Shown here: piece by piece, positions 8,643 to 17,419 of the stretch
Numbering within the stretch: the first letter of the stretch is position 1
Layout: the number at the start of each line of letters is the position of its first letter
NCBI GenBank assembly: GCA_934196075.1
Contig: CAKPVW010000005.1
Span: 3,037-67,036 of the forward strand
DNA length: 64,000 nt
Origin: an uncultured Anaerovibrio sp.
GTDB taxonomy: Bacteria; Bacillota; Negativicutes; Selenomonadales; Selenomonadaceae
Direction of reading: 5' to 3'
Position numbers and translations under genes: made by a program
Notes under the pieces: generated by a model
Databases searched by the model: none
What the model was told of the DNA's origin: nothing
The model's input: only the letters and a program-made list of their open reading frames with translations

Positions 8643-9116
8643 ATGGCAGATAAACGTGTATTGCTGACAGCTGATGGTCTGAAGAAGCTGCAGGAAAAAC
8701 TGGATTTTTTGAAAGGCGAGAGAAGACAGGAGGTTGCCGCACGTCTGAAGGCAGCCATTGCTCTGGGCGATTTGTCCGAGAACTCCGAGTATGATGATGC
8801 CAAGAATGAGCAGGCATTTTTGGAAGGCGAGATTTTGGAGCTGGAGGAAAGTATCCGCAACTCCAAGATTATTGAGGCTAGTGCAGATAGTAATACTGTA
8901 TCTCTTGGTGCTCAGGTTGTATTGAAGGACATTGAATTTGATGAGGTTGATACATATATGCTGGTTGGTGCTACTGAGGCTGATCCAGATAACGGCAAAA
9001 TATCCAATGAGTCTCCAGTAGGTCTGGCTATTATGGGACAGCCTGTAGGCTCTGTAGTAGATGTTGTGGTTGGCGAAAATGTTATCCAGTATCAGATAAT
9101 GGAAATTAAGAACTAA
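8643..9116 (+). CDS. greA: Transcription elongation factor GreA
   Basis: A 157-residue protein of normal length. It has the N-terminal coiled coil (LTADGLKKLQEKLDFLK onwards) with the tip motif GDLSENSEYDDAK, whose acidic residues coordinate the catalytic magnesium, and the C-terminal FKBP-like domain (GLAIMGQPVGSVVDV). GreA stimulates cleavage of backtracked RNA in RNA polymerase. AAAGGAG precedes the ATG. lysS starts 16 bp downstream, the common greA-lysS pairing. Confidence 0.95.
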   Translation: MADKRVLLTADGLKKLQEKLDFLKGERRQEVAARLKAAIALGDLSENSEYDDAKNEQAFLEGEILELEESIRNSKIIEASADSNTVSLGAQVVLKDIEFDEVDTYMLVGATEADPDNGKISNESPVGLAIMGQPVGSVVDVVVGENVIQYQIMEIKN

Positions 9117-9132
9117 TAGGAGATAGATTTAA

Positions 9133-11064
9133 GTGTCAGAAAACAAGGAAAACAGACCTGTTGAGCAGGATATGAATGAATTGATGAAGGTTCGCCGTGA
9201 TAAGCTGGCAGCCTTTGAAGCCAAGGGAGTGGCTCCATTTGGTCATCGTTTTGAGGTTTCTCATCATGCTAAGGATGTGCTGGAGCAGTTTGGCCATCTG
9301 GAGGGGGAAGAGGAAAGCTCTGAGGAGATTACTATTGCTGGACGCCTTATGGCTATTCGTGGTCATGGCAAGGCTAGTTTCTCTGTGCTAATGGATCGCA
9401 GCGGTCGCATTCAGATTTATTTCAAGCTGGATGTGTTGGGAGATGAAAAGTATTCCCAGTTTAAGCTGCTGGATATTGGTGATATTATTGGTGTCAAGGG
9501 ACATGTATTCCGTACCCGTCGTGGAGAGATTACTGTTCGTGTTGATGATTTTGACATGTTGTCCAAGTCTCTGCGTCCATTGCCTGAGAAGTTCCACGGC
9601 TTGACCGATACGGAGATTCGTTATCGTCAGCGTTATGTTGATTTGATTATGAACCCTGAGGTTATGAATACCTTTGTGGCAAGAACCAATATTATGAAAT
9701 CCATACGTGAGTATTTGGATGCTAGAGACTATATCGAAGTAGAGACGCCAGTATTGGGTACTATTGCTGGTGGTGCGGCAGCCCGCCCATTTATTACCCA
9801 TCATAATACTTTGGATCTGGATATGTATCTTCGTATCGCTACAGAGCTGAACCTGAAGCGTCTGATTGTTGGTGGCATGGAGCGCGTTTATGAAATGGGC
9901 CGTGTTTTCCGTAACGAAGGTATGGATGTCCGTCATAATCCTGAGTTTACTACTATTGAGCTTTATCAGGCTTATGCAGATTATACTGATTTAATGGATA
10001 TTACTGAGGGCCTGGTGCTGAATGCAGCCAACAAGGTTCTGGGCACAACTGAATTTGACTATCAGGGCACCCATATTGATTTGTCCAAGGTAAAGCGCAT
10101 CAGCATGAATGATGCGGTCAAGGAAGCTACTGGCAAGGATTTCCTTAGCTGTAAGACTGTTGAGGAAGCAAGAGCTATGGCTGATGAGATTGGCGTTCCT
10201 TATGAGGAGCGTTTTGGTATCGGTGGTATTCTCAACGCTGCCTTTGAGGAAAAGGTGGAGGAGTCCTTGATTCAGCCAACCTTTATTACTGGTCATCCTA
10301 CGGAGATTTCTCCATTGGCCAAGCGCAACCCTGAGAACCCAATGATTACAGATAGATTTGAGTTCTTTATCTATGGTCGTGAACTGGCTAACGGCTTTAC
10401 TGAGCTGAATGATCCTATCGATCAGGAGGGACGTTTCCTGGATCAGCTGAAGCAGCGTGAGGCTGGTGATGATGAAGCTCACGAGATGGATCGTGACTTT
10501 ATTACTGCTCTGGAATATGGTTTGCCGCCAACAGGTGGTTTGGGTATTGGCATTGATCGTCTGGTAATGTTCCTGACTGATAGTGCCTCTATCCGTGATG
10601 TACTGCTGTTCCCTACAATGAAGCCATTGGCTGGCGAAGGGAAAAAGAACTTGCATACTAATGCGCCAGCAGAGGTTGAGGAAAAGATTGATTTCTCCAA
10701 GGTTCAGATTGAGCCTTTGTTTGAAGAATGTGTAGACTTCGAGACTTTCTCCAAGTCTGATTTCCGTGCCGTAAAGGTTAAGGCCTGTGAGGTTGTGCCA
10801 AAATCCAAGAAGCTGTTGAAGTTTACACTGGATGATGGTACTGATACTGATAGGGTTATTCTCAGTGGGATTCGTCAGTATTATGAGCCAGAGGAGTTGG
10901 TAGGTAAAACATTGATTGCTATTGTTAACCTGCCTCCAAGAACCATGATGGGCATTGATTCCTGCGGTATGATCATAAGTGCTGTTCATCAGGAGGATGG
11001 GGAAGAAGGTCTGAACCTGTTGGTGGTATCTGACCGCATTCCAGCCGGTGCAAAATTGTACTAA
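9133..11064 (+). CDS. lysS: Lysyl-tRNA synthetase (class II) with C-terminal tRNA-binding domain
   Basis: A 643-residue protein starting at GTG. Residues 1-500 form a standard class II LysRS: OB-fold anticodon domain ([18 protein letters not shown]), motif 2 with [15 protein letters not shown] and motif 3 with [11 protein letters not shown]. Ordinary bacterial LysRS ends near residue 500. Here residues 534-643 add a second OB fold of the EMAPII/Trbp111 type ([47 protein letters not shown]), best known as the C-terminal domain of MetRS. It should raise tRNA affinity. No frameshift or internal start is seen at the junction, so the fusion looks genuine. Cytoplasmic; charges tRNA-Lys. Confidence 0.93.
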   Translation: MSENKENRPVEQDMNELMKVRRDKLAAFEAKGVAPFGHRFEVSHHAKDVLEQFGHLEGEEESSEEITIAGRLMAIRGHGKASFSVLMDRSGRIQIYFKLDVLGDEKYSQFKLLDIGDIIGVKGHVFRTRRGEITVRVDDFDMLSKSLRPLPEKFHGLTDTEIRYRQRYVDLIMNPEVMNTFVARTNIMKSIREYLDARDYIEVETPVLGTIAGGAAARPFITHHNTLDLDMYLRIATELNLKRLIVGGMERVYEMGRVFRNEGMDVRHNPEFTTIELYQAYADYTDLMDITEGLVLNAANKVLGTTEFDYQGTHIDLSKVKRISMNDAVKEATGKDFLSCKTVEEARAMADEIGVPYEERFGIGGILNAAFEEKVEESLIQPTFITGHPTEISPLAKRNPENPMITDRFEFFIYGRELANGFTELNDPIDQEGRFLDQLKQREAGDDEAHEMDRDFITALEYGLPPTGGLGIGIDRLVMFLTDSASIRDVLLFPTMKPLAGEGKKNLHTNAPAEVEEKIDFSKVQIEPLFEECVDFETFSKSDFRAVKVKACEVVPKSKKLLKFTLDDGTDTDRVILSGIRQYYEPEELVGKTLIAIVNLPPRTMMGIDSCGMIISAVHQEDGEEGLNLLVVSDRIPAGAKLY

Positions 11065-11072
11065 AATAATGC

Positions 11073-11146
11073 AGTTCCAGCAGCTTGGAAACTGCTGGAA
11101 CTGAAAATAGTTAATCCGGGTAGTTATATACTGCCCGGATATTTTT
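11073..11146 (+). terminator. lysS terminator, double hairpin
   Basis: The first hairpin is AGTTCCAGCAG (11073-11083) with CTGCTGGAACT (11092-11102). The second is ATCCGGG (11114-11120) with CCCGGAT (11134-11140), followed by ATTTTT. Confidence 0.8.
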
Positions 11147-11241
11147 ATGTCACGGAATGCTTGAGCCCTATGCTGCATAGGACTGAGCCATCCCACCAGT
11201 CGCTAATTTATGCGCCTCTCATTACAGTATTTTAATATAAT

Positions 11242-11290
11242 GAGGTGCCCGATGTCCCCTACCTATATAGGCGGTGGGAAATTGCAGATA
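11242..11290 (+). repeat. Dispersed D module copy
   Basis: GAGGTGCCCGATGTCCCCTACC-type sequence with the palindrome core ACCTATATAGG, collinear with the D repeat at 3854. A short open frame (11245-11463) runs through it but is not credible as a gene because its start is inside the repeat. Confidence 0.6.
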
Positions 11291-11349
11291 AGCTCTGTAA
11301 GGGAAGTAACCCATCCAGCAGTCAACAAATAATTGACAAAATCAAAAAA

Positions 11350-11380
11350 CCGGAATATACTAAAAATGAGTATATTCCGG
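11350..11380. repeat. Perfect 11-bp hairpin, paired with a variant at 13101
   Basis: CCGGAATATAC (11350-11360), nine-base loop, GTATATTCCGG (11370-11380). The same loop and inner stem recur at 13101-13133 with compensating outer base pairs. Confidence 0.65.
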
Positions 11381-11419
11381 TAGAGATTCTGGATCCTAGG
11401 CATGGAATTGTTCAACCTA

Positions 11420-11565
11420 AGGTTAGCTATCAGAATGTATACTATCGAACTAGGTTAAGCTAGCAGAACGGAAAACTTTTTCTTTATATTAGGGCGCTGG
11501 GAGGCCTTGCGGTACAAGGGATGCGAGATTGTCACTGTACCTTCTTTGAGCCTTTGGGAGGTGCG
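11420..11565 (+). repeat. Direct repeat A flanking the Rpn-like gene
   Basis: Starts AGGTTAGCTATCAG and includes GTATACTATCGAACTAGGTT, AACGGAAAACTTTT, TCTTTATATTAGGG and GCTGGGAGGCCTTGCGG. The same blocks in the same order recur at 12734-12893, on the other side of the 11682-12551 gene. The first 59 bases differ at only about four positions; the distal part is more diverged and has small gaps. Confidence 0.8.
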
Positions 11566-11681
11566 ATAATAGGATATGAGTAATTCTATGTAAATATCGT
11601 ATTGCTTATAAAATTCGCCTATGTTATAATAAGTATACAAACATACCTTCTTTTGCTGTTAATGATTGAAAGGGGTATCCT

Positions 11682-12551
11682 ATGACAAATCGAAAAATAC
11701 GTGATACTGTATTTTGCCATTACATGGCTACAGAATCACATTTGCTGGAATTGTTCAATGCTTTGAACGATACTCATTTAAAAAATTCCTCCAATGTTAA
11801 TATCAATACGCTGGAAGGAAGTTTTTTCAGTAATATCAAAAATGACATTTCTTTTCTGATGGATAATTTGGTTATCGTACTTATTGAGCATCAAACGACT
11901 ATGAATCCCAATATGCCCTTGCGGTTTTTAAGCTATCTTGACGAACTATATCGCAGAATTGTCAGCGGACAGTCAGCTAAAATTTATGGCAGCGAGTTGA
12001 TCAAGGTACCTGCTCCTGAATTTTATGTTTTTTATGATGGAGATGATATGTCATTTGACCAGCAGATATTAAAATTAAGTAATGCATTTGAGTCAGCCTC
12101 AGAAAATCTAGAGTTAATTGTTCATGTGTATAACCTTGGTGATGGTAAAAGTGAGACACTAAAGCAGAAATGCTCTGCAATAAAGGAATACAGCATATTT
12201 TCCAACAAGTATAAATTTTACAGAAAGCAGAAATTTACCATTGATCAAGCTGTAAGAGAAGCTATTCGTTATTGTTTGGAACACAATATCATGACGGAAT
12301 ATTTAAGAAATAATGAAAAAGAGGTGATAGATATGTTTGGATTTGAATGGAATGAAAAAGAAGAAAAAGATGCTCTGATTAAAGTTGGCGAAGCTAGGGG
12401 GGAAGCTCGTGGTGAAGCTAGAGGTGAAATCAGGGGGACATTAAGGGCCATAAAAAATCTAATGAGAACCACTAACTTATCTGCTGAAGCAGCCATGAAA
12501 GCAATAGGCATCTCACCTTCAGAATACAAAAATTATCTTATGATGCTTTAA
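11682..12551 (+). CDS. PD-(D/E)XK nuclease-like protein, Rpn/YhgA transposase-like family
   Basis: A 289-residue protein. Residues 55-71 give the nuclease core pattern: D55 (NDISFLMDN), then a beta strand ending LIEHQ with E69 and Q71, typical of the PDDEXK_2/Rpn recombination-promoting nuclease family. Residues 236-252 are a charged tandem repeat (GEARG three times, then GEIRG), matching the low-complexity linker before the small C-terminal helical segment that this family often shows. AAAGG precedes the ATG. It sits alone in an accessory region, bounded by direct repeats, with its own terminator. Family members promote RecA-independent DNA transfer or are annotated as transposase-like. Actual mobility is not shown. 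Confidence 0.75.
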   Translation: MTNRKIRDTVFCHYMATESHLLELFNALNDTHLKNSSNVNINTLEGSFFSNIKNDISFLMDNLVIVLIEHQTTMNPNMPLRFLSYLDELYRRIVSGQSAKIYGSELIKVPAPEFYVFYDGDDMSFDQQILKLSNAFESASENLELIVHVYNLGDGKSETLKQKCSAIKEYSIFSNKYKFYRKQKFTIDQAVREAIRYCLEHNIMTEYLRNNEKEVIDMFGFEWNEKEEKDALIKVGEARGEARGEARGEIRGTLRAIKNLMRTTNLSAEAAMKAIGISPSEYKNYLMML

Positions 12552-12574
12552 GATTAAAACAGCATTGAATTTTT

Positions 12575-12616
12575 AAGGTCAAATCGACATTGCGATGTAG
12601 ATTTGACCTTATTTTT
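12575..12616 (+). terminator. Terminator of the Rpn-like gene
   Basis: AAGGTCAAATC (12575-12585) pairs perfectly with GATTTGACCTT (12600-12610), with an inner ACAT/ATGT pair, then ATTTTT. Confidence 0.9.
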
Positions 12617-12733
12617 GTGATAATAACTTATATCGCAGTTAATATATGAATTTGGTTAGAATAGGGGAATATTGTATAGAGATATATACAAGAGATACAT
12701 ATAGATACTATAATTATGTATACTTTCATACGT

Positions 12734-12893
12734 AGGTTAGCTATCAGGATGTATACTATCGAACTAGGTTAAACTAGCAAAACGGAAAACTTTTTTCTTT
12801 TCTTTTTCTTTATATTAGGGAGCTGGGAGGCCTTGCGGCACAAGGACTAAGAGGATGTCTCTGCACCTAGTTAGAACCTTTTGAAGGTGCGGT
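12734..12893 (+). repeat. Direct repeat B flanking the Rpn-like gene
   Basis: The partner of the repeat at 11420-11565. It has a pyrimidine expansion (TTTTTTCTTTTCTTTTTCTTT) relative to copy A and then the shared TATATTAGGG and GGGAGGCCTTGCGG blocks. Confidence 0.8.
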
Positions 12894-12904
12894 ACAAGAT
12901 GCGG

Positions 12905-13022
12905 AAACAGGAACGCAAAGCGGAACGGTATATTGACACCGTTCCTGGTTAGGTGCCCAAACAGGAACGGAAAACGGAACGATATCTGAGTACCGTTCCT
13001 AAATGGTAGCCTAAACAGGAAC
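12905..13022. repeat. 54-bp tandem repeat, about 2.2 units, each with an inverted repeat
   Basis: AAACAGGAAC recurs at 12905, 12959 and 13013, an exact 54-bp period. Each full unit contains a hairpin: GGAACGGT/ACCGTTCC at 12922-12945 and GGAACGAT/ACCGTTCC at 12976-12999. Because 54 is a multiple of three, reading frames stay open through it, but no protein family is recognised. Confidence 0.75.
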
Positions 13023-13100
13023 AGTGGCAGACGGTGCTGCGTAATGTGCGCCTTTAGAAGGGACAGTATTATGAATTGTAAAAATTGATAATGCAAAAAA

Positions 13101-13133
13101 GCTGAAATATACTGAAAATGAGTATACTCCAGC
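13101..13133. repeat. Variant copy of the 11350 hairpin
   Basis: GCTGAAATATAC (13101-13112), loop TGAAAATGA, GTATACTCCAGC (13122-13133), ten of twelve pairs. The outer pairs differ from the 11350 copy on both sides. Confidence 0.55.
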
Positions 13134-13139
13134 GTGAAA

Positions 13140-13600
13140 AGCAAAATGTATATATATTACAAGCAGCTGAGGCCATGGAGTACCAAGTTGAAATCTTGTT
13201 ATGGCCCCATAGGGCATTTAAATAGCTGTTATTCAGCAAATCTTCTAACGGTAGATGATTTGCATGTTTTATGAGAAAAAATCCTGCCATTTGGTGTGCA
13301 TGAAAAATTTGTGATTTTCCGGTTTTTTCATTCTGGGATTTCATCCAAATTGTTAATCACATTATCCTTCATGTCTGACTCTCCTTGTTTAATTTGTCAG
13401 CTTTACGAATCTGCATAACCTAAAAGTAAATTATTGTTCTTCTGTATCCGTAATGTTTTTTATGTTTGCTCGCAATAATGCATTACCCCTGGACTATATC
13501 TAGCTTATGGATTTCTTCGGTGATATTTTTGTAATCTTTTTATTTTACCATAAAAAGATTTCTTTTGTATTTGCTCTTTGGGTGAATATGAAATTAAAAT
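13140..13600. other. Intergenic stretch without a recognisable gene
   Basis: AT-rich, with no domain recognised on either strand. On the minus strand AAGGAG at 13381-13386 is followed by ATG at 13372 and only 14 codons (to 13328), after which another frame stays open for about 20 more codons. This could be the 5' remnant of a lost gene, but that is weak. Confidence 0.35.
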
Positions 13601-13639
13601 ATATAGATATTTGGTTTATTTTGATGTACAGTGGTACAA
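13601..13639 (+). repeat. 39-bp direct repeat, upstream copy
   Basis: Matches 14159-14197 at 34 of 39 positions. Contains the palindrome TGTAC-N4-GTACA (13625-13638). The two copies bracket the HEPN-like gene. Confidence 0.8.
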
Positions 13640-13705
13640 GGTACGGTAGGCGGAACACAATGCAGAACAGTATTGAGAATAATTTGTTTAAGGAGGAAAA
13701 ATTCT

Positions 13706-14122
13706 ATGGCAATAGCACAGCTTCAGTTAAAGTTGCAAGATTATCACAGGGCTATGAAGTGCTTGCGAGTGGCTGTTAATAGTCAACCAGATGCAAATGG
13801 TATTTATTTGGATGCTACGATTCATCGGTTTGAATTTTGTTTTGAATTAGCTTGGAAGCTGATGCAAGCCATGTTGAATAATTATGGGATTGAGGCTGAC
13901 AGTCCCCGCGGTTCTATTCGTGAGGGATGGAAGCAATCCATGATTGATAATGCTGAGGATTGGCTGTATATGTCGGAGCAACGCAATATTTGCCCTCATG
14001 CATACAGTGAAAGTATTGCGTGGGACATATATGAGAAACTTTGCAATAAATACATTGATTTACTAACAGACTTTGAGCTGGAAGCCACCAAGAGAATAAA
14101 TCTTCATAGGGAGTCAAGATAA
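13706..14122 (+). CDS. HI0074-type nucleotidyltransferase substrate-binding protein (HEPN), orphan
   Basis: A 138-residue all-helical protein of the HI0074/NTSB family in the HEPN superfamily. Recognisable parts are QLQLKLQDYHRAMKCL near the start, FEFCFELAWKLMQAML with the family's FE-x-E-LAWK core, a SPRGSIREGW segment and a C-terminal helix with YIDLLTDF. AGGAGG (13691-13696) lies 9 bp before the ATG at 13706; upstream extensions in the same frame are not used. These proteins usually pair with a small MNT nucleotidyltransferase (HI0073) as a toxin-antitoxin-like or nucleotide-modifying pair. No MNT gene is adjacent, so this is an orphan. It lies between two 39-bp direct repeats just before ilvD, which suggests recent insertion. 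Confidence 0.75.
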   Translation: MAIAQLQLKLQDYHRAMKCLRVAVNSQPDANGIYLDATIHRFEFCFELAWKLMQAMLNNYGIEADSPRGSIREGWKQSMIDNAEDWLYMSEQRNICPHAYSESIAWDIYEKLCNKYIDLLTDFELEATKRINLHRESR

Positions 14123-14158
14123 AATAGAAATTTGCAAATTGCATATATCCACAAGGAA

Positions 14159-14197
14159 ATATGGACATTTGGTCTATTTTGATGTACAATAGTACAA
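14159..14197 (+). repeat. 39-bp direct repeat, downstream copy
   Basis: The partner of 13601-13639. It holds the palindrome TGTAC-AATA-GTACA (14183-14196), 27 bp before the ilvD start, so it may also act as an operator or leader element for ilvD. Confidence 0.8.
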
Positions 14198-14223
14198 AAT
14201 TGACAATATAGGAGAGTTGCAAT

Positions 14224-15882
14224 ATGAGATCAGATGTTGTAAAAAAAGGCGCTACTAGATGCGCTCATCGTTCTTTGTTTAATGCTATGGGATTTGGCCC
14301 TGAGGATTTGCAGAAGCCGTTAATTGGTATCTGCAATTCCTTTAATGAGGTTATTCCTGGTCATATACATTTGAGAGAGATTACTGAGGCGGCTAAGTTA
14401 GGTGTAGCTGCTGCTGGCGGTACTCCTATGGAGTTCCCTGCTATTGGCGTTTGTGATGGTATTGCTATGGGCCATACCGGTATGAAGTTTTCTTTGGCCA
14501 GCCGTGAGTTGATTGCAGATTCCATTGAGGCTGTAGCTACTGCTACTGGTTTTGATGCGTTGGTGCTTATTCCAAACTGTGATAAGGTTGTACCTGGTAT
14601 GCTCATGGCTGCTGCCCGTCTGAATATTCCATGTGTGGTTGTTAGCGGCGGCCCTATGCTGCCAGGCCGTTATCATGGTCGTGATATCAGCGTTAGCCAG
14701 TCCTTTGAGGCTGCTGGTGAATTTGCTGCTGGCAAGATTACCGAGGCTGATATGACCTCCATTGAGGCTGCTGCCTGCCCTGGCTGTGGCTCCTGCGCTG
14801 GTCTCTTTACTGCCAATACCATGAACTGCCTGACTGAAGCTCTGGGTATGGGTCTGCCTGGCAATGGTACTATTCCAGCTGCTTATACTGGTGCTCGTCG
14901 TCAGCTGGCTAAGCGGGCTGGTCATGTAGTTATGGAGCTTTTGAAGAAGGATATTAAGCCAAGAGATATTCTTACTGAAAAGGCCTTTGAGAATGCCATT
15001 ACTGTAGATATGGGTATTGGCGGCTCTACCAACACTGTTCTTCATTTGACTGCTATTGCCCATGAGGCTGGTATTGAACTGCCAGCAGCTAGATTTGATG
15101 AAATCAGCCGTAAGACTCCTTATATTGCCAAGCTGAGTCCTGCTGGCACTCACCACATGATTGATTTGAATGAGGCTGGCGGTATCAATGCTGTTATGAA
15201 GGAGCTGTCCAAGAAGGGCGTTATTCATACTGATGCTATGACTGTTGTAGGCACTGTGGCTGAGAAGATTGCCAATGCCAAGATTCTCCGTCCTGATGTT
15301 ATCAAGACTGTGGAGGAGCCTTATCGCAAGGAAGGTGGACTGGCTATTCTCTCCGGTAATCTGTGCCCTGAGAATGCAGTTGTCAAGGCTTCTGCTGTGG
15401 CTGAGGATATGTTGGTATACACCGGCAAGGCTAAGTGCTTTAGCTCTGAGGAGTCTGCAGTTAATGCCATCATGGATGGCAAGATTGTGGAGGGTGACGT
15501 GGTAGTTATCCGCTATGAGGGACCAAAGGGTGGCCCTGGTATGCAGGAAATGCTGAATCCTACTGCAGTTATTTCTGGCCGTGGCCTGAAGGTTGCTCTG
15601 ATTACTGATGGTCGTTTCTCTGGTGCCAGCCGTGGTGCCTGCATTGGCCATATTTCTCCAGAGGCTATGGCTGGCGGCCCTATTGCCTTTATTGAGGATG
15701 GCGATCTGATTGATATTGATATTCCAAACCGTAAGCTGGAGTTGCGGGTTAGTGATGAGGAGCTGGCCAAGAGAAAGGCTGCCTGGGTAAAGCCTGAGCC
15801 AAAGATTAAGACTGGCTATTTGTCCCGCTATGCCAAGCTGACTACCTCTGCTTCCCGTGGTGCTGTAGTTACTGCTGACTAA
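14224..15882 (+). CDS. ilvD: Dihydroxy-acid dehydratase
   Basis: A 552-residue Fe-S dehydratase of normal length. It has the CDKVVPGM signature with a cluster cysteine, a second cluster segment ([16 protein letters not shown]) and the C-terminal [19 protein letters not shown] signature. It converts 2,3-dihydroxy-3-methylbutanoate (and the 3-methylpentanoate) to the keto acid in valine, isoleucine and leucine synthesis. No other ilv or leu gene is in the window. AGGAGAG precedes the ATG. trmL begins 11 bp after the stop, so the two are probably co-transcribed. Confidence 0.96.
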   Translation: MRSDVVKKGATRCAHRSLFNAMGFGPEDLQKPLIGICNSFNEVIPGHIHLREITEAAKLGVAAAGGTPMEFPAIGVCDGIAMGHTGMKFSLASRELIADSIEAVATATGFDALVLIPNCDKVVPGMLMAAARLNIPCVVVSGGPMLPGRYHGRDISVSQSFEAAGEFAAGKITEADMTSIEAAACPGCGSCAGLFTANTMNCLTEALGMGLPGNGTIPAAYTGARRQLAKRAGHVVMELLKKDIKPRDILTEKAFENAITVDMGIGGSTNTVLHLTAIAHEAGIELPAARFDEISRKTPYIAKLSPAGTHHMIDLNEAGGINAVMKELSKKGVIHTDAMTVVGTVAEKIANAKILRPDVIKTVEEPYRKEGGLAILSGNLCPENAVVKASAVAEDMLVYTGKAKCFSSEESAVNAIMDGKIVEGDVVVIRYEGPKGGPGMQEMLNPTAVISGRGLKVALITDGRFSGASRGACIGHISPEAMAGGPIAFIEDGDLIDIDIPNRKLELRVSDEELAKRKAAWVKPEPKIKTGYLSRYAKLTTSASRGAVVTAD

Positions 15883-15893
15883 GGAGTCTGGCT

Positions 15894-16376
15894 ATGCATA
15901 TTGTATTGATAGAGCCGGAGATACCGGGAAATACTGGTAATATTGCCAGATTGTGTGCTGCTACAGGTATTGAGCTGCATCTGGTGAAGCCTTTGGGCTT
16001 TTCTATTGATGATAAGCATCTGAAAAGAGCAGGCTTAGACTATTGGCATTTGGTTAAGGTGCATGTCCATGAGAATTTTGCTGAGGTACAGGAGAAGTAT
16101 CATGGTCATAAATTCCATTTTTGCAGTACCAAGGCACCCAGGGCTCATTCTGAAACTGCTTTCGGCATGGATGATTTGCTGGTATTTGGCAAGGAAACAG
16201 CTGGTATTCCAGAGGACATCCTGAAGGAAAATTGGGAGGACTGCATCCGCATTCCTATGATTGAGGGAGCCCGCTCTCTCAATCTCTCCAATTCCGCTGC
16301 CATTGTGGCCTATGAGGCTATGCGGCAGTTAGATTATGCCAACCTGCAGCAGGTTGGCCCCGGCACAAGAACTTGA
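15894..16376 (+). CDS. trmL: tRNA (cytidine/uridine-34-2'-O)-methyltransferase TrmL
   Basis: A 160-residue SPOUT methyltransferase, the short TrmL/YibK type. The N-terminus HIVLIEPEIPGNTGNIAR and the three SPOUT motifs (VFGKETAGIPEDIL, IRIPMIEGARSLNLSNSAAI) form the deep-knot SAM site. It methylates the wobble ribose of tRNA-Leu isoacceptors in the cytoplasm. It follows ilvD closely and precedes the pyrophosphatase gene by 34 bp. Confidence 0.92.
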   Translation: MHIVLIEPEIPGNTGNIARLCAATGIELHLVKPLGFSIDDKHLKRAGLDYWHLVKVHVHENFAEVQEKYHGHKFHFCSTKAPRAHSETAFGMDDLLVFGKETAGIPEDILKENWEDCIRIPMIEGARSLNLSNSAAIVAYEAMRQLDYANLQQVGPGTRT

Positions 16377-16410
16377 GATAAATTTGAATTGATTCATAGG
16401 AGGAATTGTT

Positions 16411-17340
16411 TTGAGTAAGGTATTTATTACAGGTCACAAGAACCCTGATACTGATTCTATTTGTTCCGCATTGAGCTATGCTGCTTTGAAGCAGGCTCAG
16501 GGCGTAGATGCTGTTGCTGTACGTCTGGGTGAGGTAGGAAAGGAAGCTCAGTACGCCTTGGATTATTTCCAGGTAGAGGCTCCTGAGCTGATTGCTTCTG
16601 TTGAGGAAAAGCAGGCTATTATGTTGGTAGACCACAATGAGCCAGCTCAGTCTGTTGATGGTCTGGCCAAGGCAGAGCTTTTGGAGATTGTGGATCATCA
16701 TCGTCTGGGTGGTCTCAATACTGCCAGCCCTATTTTTGTACATATTGAGCCAGTAGGCTGTACTGCTACTATTATTACCAAGATGTTTGACTGTCAGAAG
16801 GTAGAGATGCCAAAGAAAATTGCGGGCCTTTTGCTGTCTGCTATTGTATCTGATACTGTTCTCTTCAAGTCTCCAACCTGCACTGAGCAGGATAAGGCTG
16901 CTGCTGAGAAGTTGGCTGTTATTGCTGGCGTAAATTTGAAGGAATATGGTATGGCTATGCTGAAGGCTGGTGCTGATTTGGGAGATTTGACTCCTGCTCA
17001 GATTGCCAAGACTGATTCCAAGCCTTTCTCCTTTGGTAACTACAAGGCTATTGTGGCTCAGATTTCTGTTATGGATACTGCTGATATTCTGGCCAAGAAG
17101 GCAGAGCTGGTTGCTGCTATGCAGGAGCTGTGTCAGAATGAGGGCTATGACATGTCCCTGCTGATGGTTACTGATATTATGGAGGAGTCCACTGAGTTGG
17201 TATTTGTAGGTGAGCCAAAGCAGTTGATTGCTGATGCTTTCGGCAAGGATGCCAGCGGTGATTCCATTTATCTGCCAGGGGTTATGTCCCGCAAGAAGCA
17301 GATTGTACCTCAGCTGACTGAGGCTGCAGCAAAGCTGTAA
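16411..17340 (+). CDS. ppaC: Manganese-dependent inorganic pyrophosphatase (family II)
   Basis: A 309-residue DHH-family enzyme. It starts at TTG after AGGAGG. The metal-binding motifs are GHKNPDTDS near the N-terminus and VDHHRLGG (DHH motif) near residue 93; the C-terminal DHHA2 domain ends with SRKKQIVPQL. Hydrolyses pyrophosphate to drive biosynthesis. There is no CBS or DRTGG insertion, so it is the constitutive short form. A terminator follows. Confidence 0.95.
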   Translation: MSKVFITGHKNPDTDSICSALSYAALKQAQGVDAVAVRLGEVGKEAQYALDYFQVEAPELIASVEEKQAIMLVDHNEPAQSVDGLAKAELLEIVDHHRLGGLNTASPIFVHIEPVGCTATIITKMFDCQKVEMPKKIAGLLLSAIVSDTVLFKSPTCTEQDKAAAEKLAVIAGVNLKEYGMAMLKAGADLGDLTPAQIAKTDSKPFSFGNYKAIVAQISVMDTADILAKKAELVAAMQELCQNEGYDMSLLMVTDIMEESTELVFVGEPKQLIADAFGKDASGDSIYLPGVMSRKKQIVPQLTEAAAKL

Positions 17341-17354
17341 ATTGTATTATTCAA

Positions 17355-17397
17355 GGGCTGCTGATGTATGACAGGAAAACACATCGGCAGCTCTTTT
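17355..17397 (+). terminator. ppaC terminator
   Basis: GGGCTGCTGATGT (17355-17367) pairs with ACATCGGCAGCTC (17381-17393, with G-T pairs), then TTTTT. Confidence 0.85.
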
Positions 17398-17419
17398 TGA
17401 GTTTGTGGAGGAATGAGTC

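Noticed and set aside
11245-11463. 72-codon plus-strand frame
   Set aside because: It starts inside the dispersed D repeat and runs through the 11350 hairpin into direct repeat A. It has no ribosome binding site of note.
12902-13025. CRISPR-like array
   Set aside because: Repeats are contiguous 54-bp units with no unique spacers, only about two copies, and no cas genes nearby.
12815-13144. 109-codon minus-strand frame with an 18-residue repeat
   Set aside because: The repeat follows from the 54-bp DNA period. The composition is Phe/Leu/Arg-rich, and there is no recognisable protein or ribosome binding site.
14398-15651. Long minus-strand frame opposite ilvD
   Set aside because: Same codon-bias effect; ilvD has all its family motifs. 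Similar antisense frames over typA (6370-7548), lysS (9991-11196) and ligA (20300-21538) were dropped for the same reason.
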